Shown here piece by piece: positions 22,830 to 31,352 of a stretch of DNA of 64,000 bases (its first letter is position 1; each line of letters begins with the position of its first letter). This DNA is from Pseudooceanicola spongiae (GTDB taxonomy: Bacteria; Pseudomonadota; Alphaproteobacteria; Rhodobacterales; Rhodobacteraceae). Location of the stretch: assembly GCF_014899185.1 (NCBI RefSeq), contig NZ_CP045201.1, positions 1,100,501-1,164,500 on the forward strand, given 5' to 3'. Below the pieces are notes generated by a model. The model made no database searches, was not told where the DNA came from, and saw only the letters and a program-made list of their open reading frames with translations. The position numbers and the translations under genes were made by a program.

Positions 22830-24026
22830 ATGGAAGACCTGTCCTGGGGCGCGATCCTGCTGCGTGTTTTCATCCGGTTCCTGCCGGTCTGGATTGCGCT
22901 GATCGTGACGTTTTCGCTGTCGATCGCCTTCAAGCGGCGGCTGGGCCTTTATGGCAAGTTGTTCGACAACAGCATCGGTGTGGTCGGCTTCGGGCTGGTG
23001 ATGTTCTGGGTCTACACCGCGCTGAGCGTCGGGCTGTTCGGCTGGATCGCCACACAGGACCCGTTGTCTGCCGCAACCGGCATGAAGAACGCCATGCCCG
23101 GGTCGCCCCTGCGCGGAGCGGGTCCGGGGGATTATCCGTTTTATCTGCTGGGCGGAGACACGCTGGCGCGCGATGTCTTCAGCCGGATGATTGCGGGCTC
23201 CTGGGTGGTGATCCGGATCGCGCCGCTGGCGACACTGTTTTCCTTTATGGTCGGCATCACTCTTGGGCTGCCTGCGGGGTATGTCGGCGGCAAGCTCGAT
23301 ACGGTGCTGAGCTTTCTCGCCAACCTGATCCTGGCATTTCCGGTGATCCTGCTGTTCTACCTGCTGGTGACCCCCGAAATGGTCGAGACCGGCATTCCGA
23401 GCTATATGGCGATCGTGCTGTTCCTGTTTCCCATCATCTTTCTGACGGTGCTGATCAATGCGCGCTTTTATACCCAGCCCCGGCGCAGAAACATCACCCT
23501 TGCAGTGCTGCTGGTTGTGCTTGGCTGGACCTATCTGTCGCTGATCTCGGACCCGGAAACCGTGGTGCGGTTCTGGCCGCAAGCGCTGGATCTGTTCAAC
23601 GTGCCGGCGGGGATTCTGGTGGTCTTCGTCTCGGTTGTCTTCGTCAATGCGCCGACGGTATTCCGCATCGTGCGCGGGCTGACGATGGACATCAAGACGC
23701 GGGATTATGTCGCCGCCGCGCAGACGCGTGGCGAAGGCCCTTGGTACATCATGCTGTGGGAGATCCTGCCGAATGCCCGTGGGCCGCTGATCGTCGATTT
23801 CTGCCTGCGCATCGGCTATACGACGATCCTGCTGGGCACGCTGGGCTTTTTCGGCCTCGGCCTGCCGACCGAGAGCCCGGACTGGGGCAGCACGATCAAT
23901 CAGGGGCGCAAGTTGCTGTCGATCTATCCCCATGCGGCGATCGTGCCGGCTGTGGCGCTGCTGAGCCTGGTGCTGGGGCTGAACCTGCTGGCCGATGGGT
24001 TGCGCGAAGAAAGTCTGAAGGACTGA
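22830..24026 (+). CDS. ABC transporter permease, DppC type, unusually long
   Basis: Second inner-membrane permease. 398 residues against about 280-310 for common DppC proteins. The usual elements are present: LLGGDTLARDVFSRMIAGSW, GLPAGYVGGKLDTVLSF and the coupling loop DYVAAAQTRGEGPWYIM...LWEILPNARGPLIVDF, then GTLGFFGLGLPTESPDWGS. Extra length comes from an N-terminal region with two helices and from a block of about 90 residues (about 190-280) with several added hydrophobic segments inserted before the coupling loop. SD GAGGA precedes the ATG. Confidence 0.88.
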   Translation: MEDLSWGAILLRVFIRFLPVWIALIVTFSLSIAFKRRLGLYGKLFDNSIGVVGFGLVMFWVYTALSVGLFGWIATQDPLSAATGMKNAMPGSPLRGAGPGDYPFYLLGGDTLARDVFSRMIAGSWVVIRIAPLATLFSFMVGITLGLPAGYVGGKLDTVLSFLANLILAFPVILLFYLLVTPEMVETGIPSYMAIVLFLFPIIFLTVLINARFYTQPRRRNITLAVLLVVLGWTYLSLISDPETVVRFWPQALDLFNVPAGILVVFVSVVFVNAPTVFRIVRGLTMDIKTRDYVAAAQTRGEGPWYIMLWEILPNARGPLIVDFCLRIGYTTILLGTLGFFGLGLPTESPDWGSTINQGRKLLSIYPHAAIVPAVALLSLVLGLNLLADGLREESLKD

Positions 24027-24040
24027 GTGCGGTTTCGGGA

Positions 24041-24088
24041 CCGGGGGCCAGCCCCCGGACCCCCGGCATATTTGTACCAGGGAAACGG
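24041..24088 (+). repeat. Interspersed intergenic hairpin repeat, copy C
   Basis: CCGGGGGC (24041-24048) and GCCCCCGG (24051-24058) form an 8-bp stem, followed by CCCCCGGCATATTTGTACCAGG. The layout matches the copies at 49729-49790 and 61138-61200: GC hairpin, C-run, ATATTT/GTATTT core, then GG-CCA/GGCAAGA. It sits in the gap between the second permease and the ATPase gene, read in the transcription direction. Confidence 0.55.
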
Positions 24089-24145
24089 GGCAGGCTTGCG
24101 CCCCGGTTTGCAAACAGGGGCTGCGGCGCCCCGGGGAGAAGTGTC

Positions 24146-26224
24146 ATGGACGCGTATGACGGACCCATACTGGAGATCGAAAATCTGTCGATTTCCTTTT
24201 TCACCCGATTGCGGGAAATCCCTGCTGTGATGGATTTCTCGGTCTCGGTGCGTCCCGGTGAGGCGGTCGGGCTGGTGGGTGAGAGTGGCTGTGGCAAATC
24301 CACCGTGGCGCTTGGCGTGATGCAGGATCTCGGCGTCAACGGGCAGGTCGTCGGGGGCTCGATCCGATTCAAGGGACGCGATCTGGGGGAGATGAGCGAG
24401 ACGGAGCTGCGCGCGATCCGGGGCAATGAGATCGCGATGATCTATCAGGAACCCATGGCGAGCCTGAACCCTGCGATGCGGATCGGCAAGCAGCTGATGG
24501 AAGTGCCGATGATCCATGAGGGGATTGGCGAGAAAGAGGCCTATGCCCGCGCGCTGCAGGTGGTGAGCGACGTGAAACTGCCCGACCCCGAGCGCATTCT
24601 GAAGGCTTTTCCGCATCAGCTTTCGGGGGGGCAGCAGCAGCGCATCGTGATTGCCATGGCGCTGATGTCCAAGCCGGCGCTGCTGATCCTGGACGAGCCG
24701 ACGACGGCGCTGGATGTCACGGTCGAGGCCGCGATTGTCGAGTTGGTGCGTGATCTCGGCAAGAAGTACGGCACCTCCATGTTGTTCATCAGCCACAACC
24801 TCGGGCTGGTGCTGGAGACATGCGACCGGATCTGCGTGATGTATTCGGGAGAGGCGGTCGAGCGCGGCTCGATTGCGGATGTCTTCGACAGCATGCGCCA
24901 TCCCTATACGCAGGCGCTGTTCCGCTCGATTCCCCTGCCTGGTGCGGACAAGACCGCGCGGCCCCTCAAGGCCATTCCGGGGAATTTCCCCCTGCCCCAT
25001 GAGCGCCCCGAGGGATGCAATTTCGGGCCAAGGTGTGATTATTTCGAAGCGGGCCGCTGTGATGTCGCCGACATTCCCATGACGCATGTGACAGGGGATG
25101 CGCGCCACACCACGCGCTGCCTGCGGTTTGACGAGATCGACTGGGCCGCGCCCTATACGGCCAGCGACAAGAAGCCCAAGGGCGAGATCGGGCGCACCGT
25201 GCTGAAGGTCAGCAATCTGAAGAAATACTATGAGGTTGCGGCCTCATCCCTGTTCACGCGCGGTGAAAAGAAGGTCGTGAAGGCGAACGAGACCCTGAGT
25301 TTCGAAGCCCGCGAGAGCGAGACGCTGGCGATTGTCGGCGAGAGCGGCTGTGGCAAATCAACCCTCGCCAAGGTGTTGATGGGGCTGGAGACGGCGACCG
25401 AGGGCACCATTCTGCTGGATGATCGCGAGATCCAGAACACCCCCATCGAAAAGCGCGGCGCCCGAACGATTGCCGATGTGCAGATGGTGTTTCAGAACCC
25501 CTTCGACACGCTGAACCCCTCGATGACCGTGGGGCGTCAGATCACCCGCGCACTGGAGGTCTTTGGCATCGGCGACAGTACGCAGGAGCGGCGCGAGCGG
25601 ATGCTGACCCTGCTGGACCTCGTGAAACTGCCGCGCGCCTTTGCCGAGCGGATGCCAAGGCAGCTCTCTGGCGGGCAGAAACAGCGGGTCGGGATTGCCC
25701 GCGCTTTTGCGGGCGGCGCGCGGATCGTTGTCGCGGATGAGCCTGTCTCGGCGCTCGACGTATCGGTGCAGGCGGCTGTGACGGATCTGCTGATGGAGAT
25801 CCAGCGCGAGGAAAAGACCACCCTGCTGTTCATCTCGCATGATCTGTCCATCGTGCGCTATCTCAGCGACCGGGTGCTGGTGATGTACCTCGGCCATGTG
25901 GTTGAGATCGGCACCACGGATCAGGTCTTTGCCCCGCCCTATCACCCCTATACCGAGGCGCTGCTGTCGGCGGTGCCGATTGCCGACACTTCGGTTGAAA
26001 AGGCGCGGATCGTGCTGGAGGGGGATATTCCCTCGGCGATGAACCCACCGTCCGGCTGTCCGTTTCAGACGCGCTGTCGCTGGAAATCCATGGTGCCGGG
26101 CAACCTCTGTGAGCGTGAGGTGCCGGTCAGCCGTGCGGTGGCCGAAGGGCATGACATCAAATGTCATCTGACGGATGCGCAGTTCGCCCAGATGGAACCG
26201 GTGATCAAGATCGCGGCGGAGTGA
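24146..26224 (+). CDS. Fused double ATP-binding protein of the peptide/opine ABC importer (DppD-DppF type)
   Basis: 692 residues with two complete ABC ATPase domains in one chain, so the importer needs a single polypeptide for both ATP sites. Domain 1 (about 5-260): Walker A GESGCGKST, signature LSGGQQQRIVIAMAL, Walker B LLILDEPTTALD. An oligopeptide-type C-terminal tail with cysteines (CNFGPRCDYFEAGRCD) follows. Domain 2 (about 350-610): Walker A GESGCGKST, signature LSGGQKQRVGIARA, Walker B VVADEPVSALD, again with a cysteine tail (SGCPFQTRCRWKS). The ATG at 24146 has GGGGAGAA upstream. Last gene of the importer operon. Confidence 0.92.
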   Translation: MDAYDGPILEIENLSISFFTRLREIPAVMDFSVSVRPGEAVGLVGESGCGKSTVALGVMQDLGVNGQVVGGSIRFKGRDLGEMSETELRAIRGNEIAMIYQEPMASLNPAMRIGKQLMEVPMIHEGIGEKEAYARALQVVSDVKLPDPERILKAFPHQLSGGQQQRIVIAMALMSKPALLILDEPTTALDVTVEAAIVELVRDLGKKYGTSMLFISHNLGLVLETCDRICVMYSGEAVERGSIADVFDSMRHPYTQALFRSIPLPGADKTARPLKAIPGNFPLPHERPEGCNFGPRCDYFEAGRCDVADIPMTHVTGDARHTTRCLRFDEIDWAAPYTASDKKPKGEIGRTVLKVSNLKKYYEVAASSLFTRGEKKVVKANETLSFEARESETLAIVGESGCGKSTLAKVLMGLETATEGTILLDDREIQNTPIEKRGARTIADVQMVFQNPFDTLNPSMTVGRQITRALEVFGIGDSTQERRERMLTLLDLVKLPRAFAERMPRQLSGGQKQRVGIARAFAGGARIVVADEPVSALDVSVQAAVTDLLMEIQREEKTTLLFISHDLSIVRYLSDRVLVMYLGHVVEIGTTDQVFAPPYHPYTEALLSAVPIADTSVEKARIVLEGDIPSAMNPPSGCPFQTRCRWKSMVPGNLCEREVPVSRAVAEGHDIKCHLTDAQFAQMEPVIKIAAE

Positions 26225-26251
26225 ACTGGGCCGGAGTGAACTGGGCCGGAG
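26222..26251 (+). repeat. 15-bp tandem duplication at the ATPase stop codon
   Basis: TGAACTGGGCCGGAG occurs twice back to back (26222-26236, 26237-26251). The first copy begins with the stop codon, and because the unit is 15 bp the second TGA is in the same frame, giving a duplicate stop. Confidence 0.85.
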
Positions 26252-26266
26252 CAACCAGCTCTGGCC

Positions 26267-26860
26267 TCAGCCGCCCCAGATGACTTTCACGTAGTTCTGG
26301 GTTTCGGCGTAGGGCGGGATGCCGCCGTAGCGCTTGACCACTTTCGGGCCGGCGTTATAGGCCGCCAGCGCCAGAGGCCAGGAGCCGAACTCGCGGTATT
26401 GCAGCGCAAGATAGCGCGCGCCGCCTTCAAGGTTTTCGTAGGGGTCGGTCGCATCGACGTTCAGGATGCGGGCGGTGTCGGGCATCAGCTGCGCCAGACC
26501 GAAGGCGCCCTTGACGGACTGGGCGGTTGCGCTCCAGCCGCTTTCCTGTTGCACGAGGCGCAGAAAGACCCCCTCAGGCACCCCGTGGCGCTGCGCGGCG
26601 GAGCGCGCCATGTCGAGGTAGGGTCCGTTGTACTTGCCCTTGTAGATCATCACGCCCCATTTCGTGGGCGCTTCAAACGCCTGCGGCTGCAGGCGGACCG
26701 AGGCGGAATATTGCTGGGCGGAACGGGTGTCGAGAACCCGGGTTTGTGCGCTGAACTGCGCTTTGCGCGCCTTTGAGGCCAGAACATCGGCCGAAACCGT
26801 GATCGGCGTGGCCAGCGCCAAACCCGTGGCGCAGAACAAAATGTGCAGCTTCACCCGCAT
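26267..26860 (-). CDS. Soluble lytic murein transglycosylase-like protein (SLT domain)
   Basis: Cleaves the MurNAc-GlcNAc bond of peptidoglycan with formation of 1,6-anhydro ends. 197 residues from the ATG at 26860; a signal peptide (about 1-24) ends VSADVLA. The goose-lysozyme-like SLT domain covers about 82-197: catalytic E106 in VQQESGWSATAQS, then GAFGLAQLMPDTA, NLEGGARYLALQY and LALAAYNAGP. The only Met-like alternative upstream is a TTG at 26896, less likely given the signal peptide. It converges on the ABC importer operon and diverges from ssb. Confidence 0.9.
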   Translation of the reverse strand: MRVKLHILFCATGLALATPITVSADVLASKARKAQFSAQTRVLDTRSAQQYSASVRLQPQAFEAPTKWGVMIYKGKYNGPYLDMARSAAQRHGVPEGVFLRLVQQESGWSATAQSVKGAFGLAQLMPDTARILNVDATDPYENLEGGARYLALQYREFGSWPLALAAYNAGPKVVKRYGGIPPYAETQNYVKVIWGG

Positions 26861-27138
26861 CCCCTTTTTACTGTTCCACCCGGCAGTCTTCCCCAAAAAG
26901 GCCGAGCCATCGTTTTCGGTGTGAACCTTATCCTGAAGTTTTCAAAAAATGCACCCCTTTTGCGCCGCAATCGGCAGCAGCCCGCGCATCTGCGCTGTCA
27001 GAGCAATTTATTTCGGAACCTTTCTGAAACTTTACCTTTCGCCGCCGCTCTGTTGTAACGCTGCGAACGGCTGGCGCGGATTCGCGGACGGCCCTATGGT
27101 TTAATCGATACGCTTTTCGAACGAAGGGGAATTGCGAC

Positions 27139-27678
27139 ATGGCTGGATCTGTCAACAAGGTCATCCTGATCGGCAATTTGGGGCGCGACCCCGAGGTGCG
27201 GAACTTTGCGAACGGCGGCAAGGTGTGCAACCTGCGCATCGCCACCTCCGAGACCTGGAAAGACCGCAACAGCGGCGAACGCAAGGAGCGCACCGAGTGG
27301 CACACCGTCGCGATCTTTTCCGAGCCTCTGGTGCGCGTGGCCGAGCAATATCTGCGCAAGGGCTCCAAGGTTTACATCGAGGGCCAGCTGGAAACCCGCA
27401 AATGGCAGGACCAGAGCGGCGCGGACAAGTACAGCACTGAAATCGTGCTGCGTCCCTTCAAGTCCGAGCTGACCATGCTGGATGGCCGCAGCGAAGGCGG
27501 CAGCGGTGGCGGTGGCGGCGGCAACTTCGGTGGCGGCGGTGGTGGCGGCGGTTATGATGACCGTGGCGGCCAGGGCGGCGGCTACGACGATCGTGGCGGC
27601 TCCGGCGGCGGTTACGGTGGCGGGTCGGGCGGTGGCAGCACCCCCAACCGCGACATCGACGACGAAATCCCGTTCTGA
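27139..27678 (+). CDS. ssb: Single-stranded DNA-binding protein SSB
   Basis: Binds ssDNA as a tetramer and recruits replication and repair proteins. 179 residues: an OB fold (about 1-113; [46 protein letters not shown]), then a glycine-rich linker with two YDDRGG units, and the canonical acidic tip ending DDEIPF that contacts partner proteins. SD GAAGGGGA precedes the ATG. A strong intrinsic terminator follows at 27761-27799. Confidence 0.97.
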   Translation: MAGSVNKVILIGNLGRDPEVRNFANGGKVCNLRIATSETWKDRNSGERKERTEWHTVAIFSEPLVRVAEQYLRKGSKVYIEGQLETRKWQDQSGADKYSTEIVLRPFKSELTMLDGRSEGGSGGGGGGNFGGGGGGGGYDDRGGQGGGYDDRGGSGGGYGGGSGGGSTPNRDIDDEIPF

Positions 27679-27691
27679 TAGCGGCCGGATC

Positions 27692-27820
27692 TTATCGCAG
27701 CGCCCAGTCCCACAAGGTCAGCGCAACGAAGACCGGTATGCCCAGAGCCAGAAACACCAGCAAAGCCGCCTGCCACGTCGGGCGGCTTTGTTCTATTTTA
27801 AGATGTGAAATCCTGCGCAT
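27692..27820 (-). CDS. Small single-pass membrane protein (42 residues)
   Basis: An open frame on the minus strand reads MRRISHLKIEQSRPTW, then one hydrophobic helix (about 17-37, QAALLVFLALGIPVFVAL), ending LWDWALR. Positive N-terminus and tryptophan at the interface look like a genuine inner-membrane peptide. It is tail-to-tail with ssb and overlaps the ssb terminator stem, which encodes residues 10-20. No function recognised and no strong ribosome site seen; the membrane-helix pattern is the main support. It could be a chance reading frame. Confidence 0.45.
   Translation of the reverse strand: MRRISHLKIEQSRPTWQAALLVFLALGIPVFVALTLWDWALR
27761..27799 (+). terminator. Intrinsic terminator of ssb
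   Basis: CAAAGCCGCC (27761-27770) and GGCGGCTTTG (27781-27790) form a perfect 10-bp stem with a 10-base loop, followed by TTCTATTTT. It lies about 80 bases after the ssb stop. Confidence 0.85.
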
Positions 27821-27869
27821 GATGGCTTCTATTAACCATTGATAAGGTTTTTAATGTCTTAACAGACGG

Positions 27870-28736
27870 ATGAACGGCGAGCGTTTTTCCCACTCTGTAG
27901 CTTTCGGATCGACCGGGCGTGCCGCGCCCGACACCGAGGCGACGCGCCTGCACAGTCACCGCGCCTATGCTCAGACCCTCGCGGCACTTGGGGCGCAAGT
28001 GATGGCCCTGCCCGACGGCACTCTGGTGGTGCAACGTCGGATCGGCCCGCTGCGGCTGTCCTGGATCCCCGCCCCCGTGCGGCTGCCGGATCTGACGCAC
28101 CTGCGCCGCACCGTATTGATCAATGCCCGCGACGCCGCGATGGATCAGGCCTTGGCGGGTAGTGGCGCCATAAAGGTCATGATGCCGCAAACCCACGCAA
28201 TGCTGGACCTGCGCCCCCCCGAGATCGAGCGGCGGGCGATGCTGCATCAGAAGTGGCGCAACCGTCTGTCTGTGTCCGAACGGACGATGCTCTCGGTGAC
28301 CAACGGCCCGTTTCGCCGCGACCCCGATCACTGGCTGCTGCCGCTGGAAACCGCACAGCGGCTCGAAAACGGCTATAGCGCCCTGCCCCACAGCTTCGCC
28401 CTCGCCTGGCCCGACAGCCGCCTTTTCGTGGCGCGCCTTCATGGCACGCCCGTCGCGGCCGTTCTGATCCTGTTGCATGCCCCCGGCGCCAGCTATCACA
28501 TCGGCTGGAGCGGGCTGGAGGGACGCGCCGCCTCGGCGCATAATCTGCTGCTCTGGCGCGCCAGCGGCTGGTTGCACGCGCGCGGTTTCACGCAACTCGA
28601 CCTCGGCGTGATCGATACGATGCGCGGCGCGGGGCTGGCGCGCTTCAAGCTCGGCGCGGGCGCGCGGGCCGAACAATCGGGGCATACGTGGCTCTATAGC
28701 CGCTTAACTGCGCCGCTTGGCCGCCTGATCAGCTGA
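27870..28736 (+). CDS. FemAB/GNAT-like acyltransferase of unknown substrate
   Basis: 288 residues, no signal peptide or membrane helix. The C-terminal half (about 150-285) resembles the GNAT/FemAB fold: RLFVARLHGTPVAAVLIL as the central strands, YHIGWSGLEGRAASAHNLLLW, then FTQLDLGVIDT and GLARFKLGAGARAEQSGHTW, which resembles the closing block of FemAB-type aminoacyl or acyl transferases. The N-terminal half is divergent. Ribosome site is weak. It lies between ssb and typA and may be a single-gene unit. I do not recognise a specific substrate. Confidence 0.75.
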   Translation: MNGERFSHSVAFGSTGRAAPDTEATRLHSHRAYAQTLAALGAQVMALPDGTLVVQRRIGPLRLSWIPAPVRLPDLTHLRRTVLINARDAAMDQALAGSGAIKVMMPQTHAMLDLRPPEIERRAMLHQKWRNRLSVSERTMLSVTNGPFRRDPDHWLLPLETAQRLENGYSALPHSFALAWPDSRLFVARLHGTPVAAVLILLHAPGASYHIGWSGLEGRAASAHNLLLWRASGWLHARGFTQLDLGVIDTMRGAGLARFKLGAGARAEQSGHTWLYSRLTAPLGRLIS

Positions 28737-28808
28737 GTTTCACCCTTTCCTCTGGCAATTCGCGTCCAGTCAGTATAGGCGCGGGCGCAAGCTAATAAGG
28801 GATGTCCA

Positions 28809-30629
28809 ATGGACCTGCGCAACATCGCCATCATCGCTCACGTGGACCACGGTAAAACCACGCTTGTGGATGAGCTTCTGAAACAGTCGGGTGCTTTCCG
28901 CGCCAACCAGGCCGTGGCCGAACGTGCGATGGACTCGAACGACCTCGAACGCGAACGGGGTATCACCATCCTCGCGAAAGCCACCTCGGTGGAATGGAAA
29001 GGCCTGCGGATCAACATCGTTGACACGCCCGGCCACGCTGACTTCGGCGGCGAAGTCGAACGTATTCTGTCGATGGTCGACGGCGTTGTTCTGCTCGTCG
29101 ACGCGGCTGAGGGGCCGATGCCCCAGACCAAATTCGTGACCTCCAAGGCGCTTGCCCTCGGCCTGCGCCCCATCGTCGTCCTGAACAAAGTCGACAAGCC
29201 CGACGCCGAGCCTGATCGTGCGCTGGATGAATGCTTTGACCTCTTCGGCAACCTCGGCGCCGACGACGATCAGCTTGATTTCCCGCATCTTTATGCCTCT
29301 GGCCGTAACGGCTGGTGTGACGCTGAACTCGACGGCCCCCGCAAGGATCTGTCGGCGCTGTTCCAGCTGATCGTCAACCATGTGCCGCGCCCGAAACAGA
29401 TCGCGCGTCAGGACGAAGACTTCACCATGCTGGCAACGACCCTCGGGTCCGACCCATTTGTGGGCCGCATCCTGACCGGCCGCGTTGAATCCGGCAAGCT
29501 CAAGGTCGGCGCAACCGTCCAGGCTCTGTCGCGCATCGGCCAGAAGATCGAACAGTTCCGCGTCACCAAGATCCAGGCGTTCCGCGGCCTCGGCCAGCAG
29601 GACATCGAAGAAGCTCAGGCTGGCGATATCGTATCGCTCGCTGGCATGACCAAGGCGACCGTGGCTGACACGATCTGCGCTCTGGCCGTCGACACGCCGC
29701 TCGATGCACAGCCGATCGATCCACCGACCATCACCGTGACCTTCGGCATCAATGATTCGCCCCTCGCCGGTCGTGACGGCAAGAAGGTGCAATCGCGCGT
29801 CATTCGTGAGCGCCTGATGAAAGAAGCCGAATCGAACGTCGCCATCAAGGTCAAGGACACACCCGGCGGCGAGGCCTTCGAGGTTTCCGGTCGTGGCGAA
29901 CTCCAGATGGGCGTTCTGATCGAGAACATGCGTCGCGAAGGCTTCGAGCTGTCGATCTCGCGTCCGCAGGTGATCATGAAAGAGGGCGAGAACGGCGAAC
30001 GTCTTGAGCCCATCGAAGAAGTCACCATCGACGTCGACGACGAATACTCGGGTGCCGTGATCGAAAAGATCACCGGCGCGCGCAAAGGCGACCTGACCGA
30101 GATGAAACAGGCCGGCGCTGGCAAAACGCGGATCATGGCCCACGTTCCCTCGCGTGGTCTGATCGGCTATCACGGCGAATTCCTGACCGACACGCGCGGC
30201 ACAGGCGTTCTGAACCGTGTGTTCCACAGCTGGGCACCGCACAAAGGTCCGATCCCGGGCCGTCGCGCCGGTGTTCTGATTTCCATGGATGACGGTACCG
30301 CCGTTGCCTATGCGCTTTGGAAACTGGAAGATCGCGGCAAGTTCTTCATCGGTGCACAGGCCCCCGTTTATCAGGGTATGGTCATCGGCGAACACAGCCG
30401 TGAAAACGATCTGGAAGTGAACCCGCTGAAGGGCAAACAGCTGACCAACGTGCGTGCTTCGGGCACCGACGATGCGGTTCGTCTGACCACCCCCGTCACG
30501 CTGTCGCTGGAAGAGGCTATCGCCTACATCAACGACGACGAGCTGGTTGAAGTCACGCCGCTGTCGATCCGGATCCGCAAACGCTACCTTGACCCGCATG
30601 AGCGCAAGCGCCACTCGCGCGGTCAATAA
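28809..30629 (+). CDS. typA: Translational GTPase TypA/BipA
   Basis: Ribosome-binding GTPase of the EF-G class that supports large-subunit assembly and stress adaptation. 606 residues. G1 [16 protein letters not shown]2 RGITILAK, G3 [15 protein letters not shown]4 NKVDKPDA; then domain II, EF-G-like domains III and V, and a BipA-specific C-terminal domain with [17 protein letters not shown] and [24 protein letters not shown] lies upstream of the ATG. A bidirectional terminator follows. Confidence 0.97.
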   Translation: MDLRNIAIIAHVDHGKTTLVDELLKQSGAFRANQAVAERAMDSNDLERERGITILAKATSVEWKGLRINIVDTPGHADFGGEVERILSMVDGVVLLVDAAEGPMPQTKFVTSKALALGLRPIVVLNKVDKPDAEPDRALDECFDLFGNLGADDDQLDFPHLYASGRNGWCDAELDGPRKDLSALFQLIVNHVPRPKQIARQDEDFTMLATTLGSDPFVGRILTGRVESGKLKVGATVQALSRIGQKIEQFRVTKIQAFRGLGQQDIEEAQAGDIVSLAGMTKATVADTICALAVDTPLDAQPIDPPTITVTFGINDSPLAGRDGKKVQSRVIRERLMKEAESNVAIKVKDTPGGEAFEVSGRGELQMGVLIENMRREGFELSISRPQVIMKEGENGERLEPIEEVTIDVDDEYSGAVIEKITGARKGDLTEMKQAGAGKTRIMAHVPSRGLIGYHGEFLTDTRGTGVLNRVFHSWAPHKGPIPGRRAGVLISMDDGTAVAYALWKLEDRGKFFIGAQAPVYQGMVIGEHSRENDLEVNPLKGKQLTNVRASGTDDAVRLTTPVTLSLEEAIAYINDDELVEVTPLSIRIRKRYLDPHERKRHSRGQ

Positions 30630-30642
30630 GACCTGAGACACG

Positions 30643-30678
30643 AAAAAGGGCGGTGCCAAAAGCACCGCCCTTTCTGTA
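30643..30678. terminator. Bidirectional terminator between typA and the DMT gene
   Basis: AAAGGGCGGTGC (30645-30656) and GCACCGCCCTTT (30662-30673), a perfect 12-bp stem with loop CAAAA. On the plus strand it is followed by CTGTAT; on the minus strand by a run of five T. It serves the convergent genes on both sides. Confidence 0.85.
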
Positions 30679-30705
30679 TCTGGCAAAGTGTTCAGAAGAA
30701 CCGCT

Positions 30706-31050
30706 TCAGAACGGTCCGCGAAAGATCACCACGGCCCCGGCGAAGATCAGACCAAAGCCGACCACATGGTTGAGCGTCAGCGCTTCTTTGAGGTAAACAA
30801 CTGAGAAGGCTGCAAAAACCGACAGGGTAATAACCTCCTGAATGGTTTTCAGCTCAGCCGCGGAATAGACCGTATGGCCGATCCGGTTGGCGGGCACCGC
30901 GAGGCAATATTCCAGCAGCGCGATGCCCCAACTGACGAAAATCACCAACACCAGCGGTTTGTCGGTGAATTTCAGATGTCCGTACCAAGCCAGCGTCATG
31001 AACAGGTTCGAGCCGACAAGCAGAAGAACCGGCGCAAGATATGCGAACAT
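30706..31050 (-). CDS. Small four-helix membrane protein, DUF486/DMT family
   Basis: 114 residues with four hydrophobic segments (about 3-23, 33-52, 71-90, 94-112). The pattern VGSNLFMTLAWYGHLKF and the ending GFGLIFAGAVVIFR fit the DUF486 family, which resembles half of a drug/metabolite transporter. Function is not established for the family. It follows the DUF1330 gene by nine bases and ends just before the typA terminator. Confidence 0.85.
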   Translation of the reverse strand: MFAYLAPVLLLVGSNLFMTLAWYGHLKFTDKPLVLVIFVSWGIALLEYCLAVPANRIGHTVYSAAELKTIQEVITLSVFAAFSVVYLKEALTLNHVVGFGLIFAGAVVIFRGPF

Positions 31051-31059
31051 GGCGCGAGG

Positions 31060-31350
31060 TCAGTCGAGAGCTTCGATGATCACCAGATCACGCTCGGACG
31101 CACCACGGGCATGCGCCAGCGCCTCCTGGTAATCGGGACCACGATAGCAGGCTTCCGCCTCTTCCAGGCTGGGGAAAAGCGCGACGACATTGCGCGCGTG
31201 CTCGGTCCCCTCAAGCGAGACATAGCGCCCGCCGCGGGCCAGAAACTTGCCGCCGTGTTTGGCGATGGCAGGTCCGGCCAGCTTGGCGTAGCGGCCATAG
31301 GCCTCTTCATCCGTGACGGTGACGTGGGCGATCCAATAGGCTTGGGGCAT
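31060..31350 (-). CDS. DUF1330 family protein
   Basis: 96 residues, no membrane segment. It begins PQAYWIAHVTVTDEEAYGRY and has the block KHGGKFLARGGRYVSLEG followed by NVVALFPSLEEAEACYRGPDYQ, characteristic of the DUF1330 ferredoxin-like dimeric alpha-beta barrel family. Biochemical role unknown. Two bases after the alaS stop, so almost certainly cotranscribed with alaS and the DUF486 gene. Confidence 0.88.
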   Translation of the reverse strand: MPQAYWIAHVTVTDEEAYGRYAKLAGPAIAKHGGKFLARGGRYVSLEGTEHARNVVALFPSLEEAEACYRGPDYQEALAHARGASERDLVIIEALD

Positions 31351-31352
31351 GG

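Noticed and set aside
23741..26224. ABC ATPase reading extended to 827 codons
   Set aside because: The first 135 codons are a shadow of the permease gene and the repeat-bearing gap; the ATG at 24146 has a good ribosome site.
27017..27031. GAAC-N7-AAAC as an SOS box for ssb
   Set aside because: One mismatch and more than 100 bases from the start; such near matches are expected by chance.
28770..30686. Open frame of 638 codons antisense to typA
   Set aside because: Exact shadow of typA with no motif of its own and it runs through a terminator.
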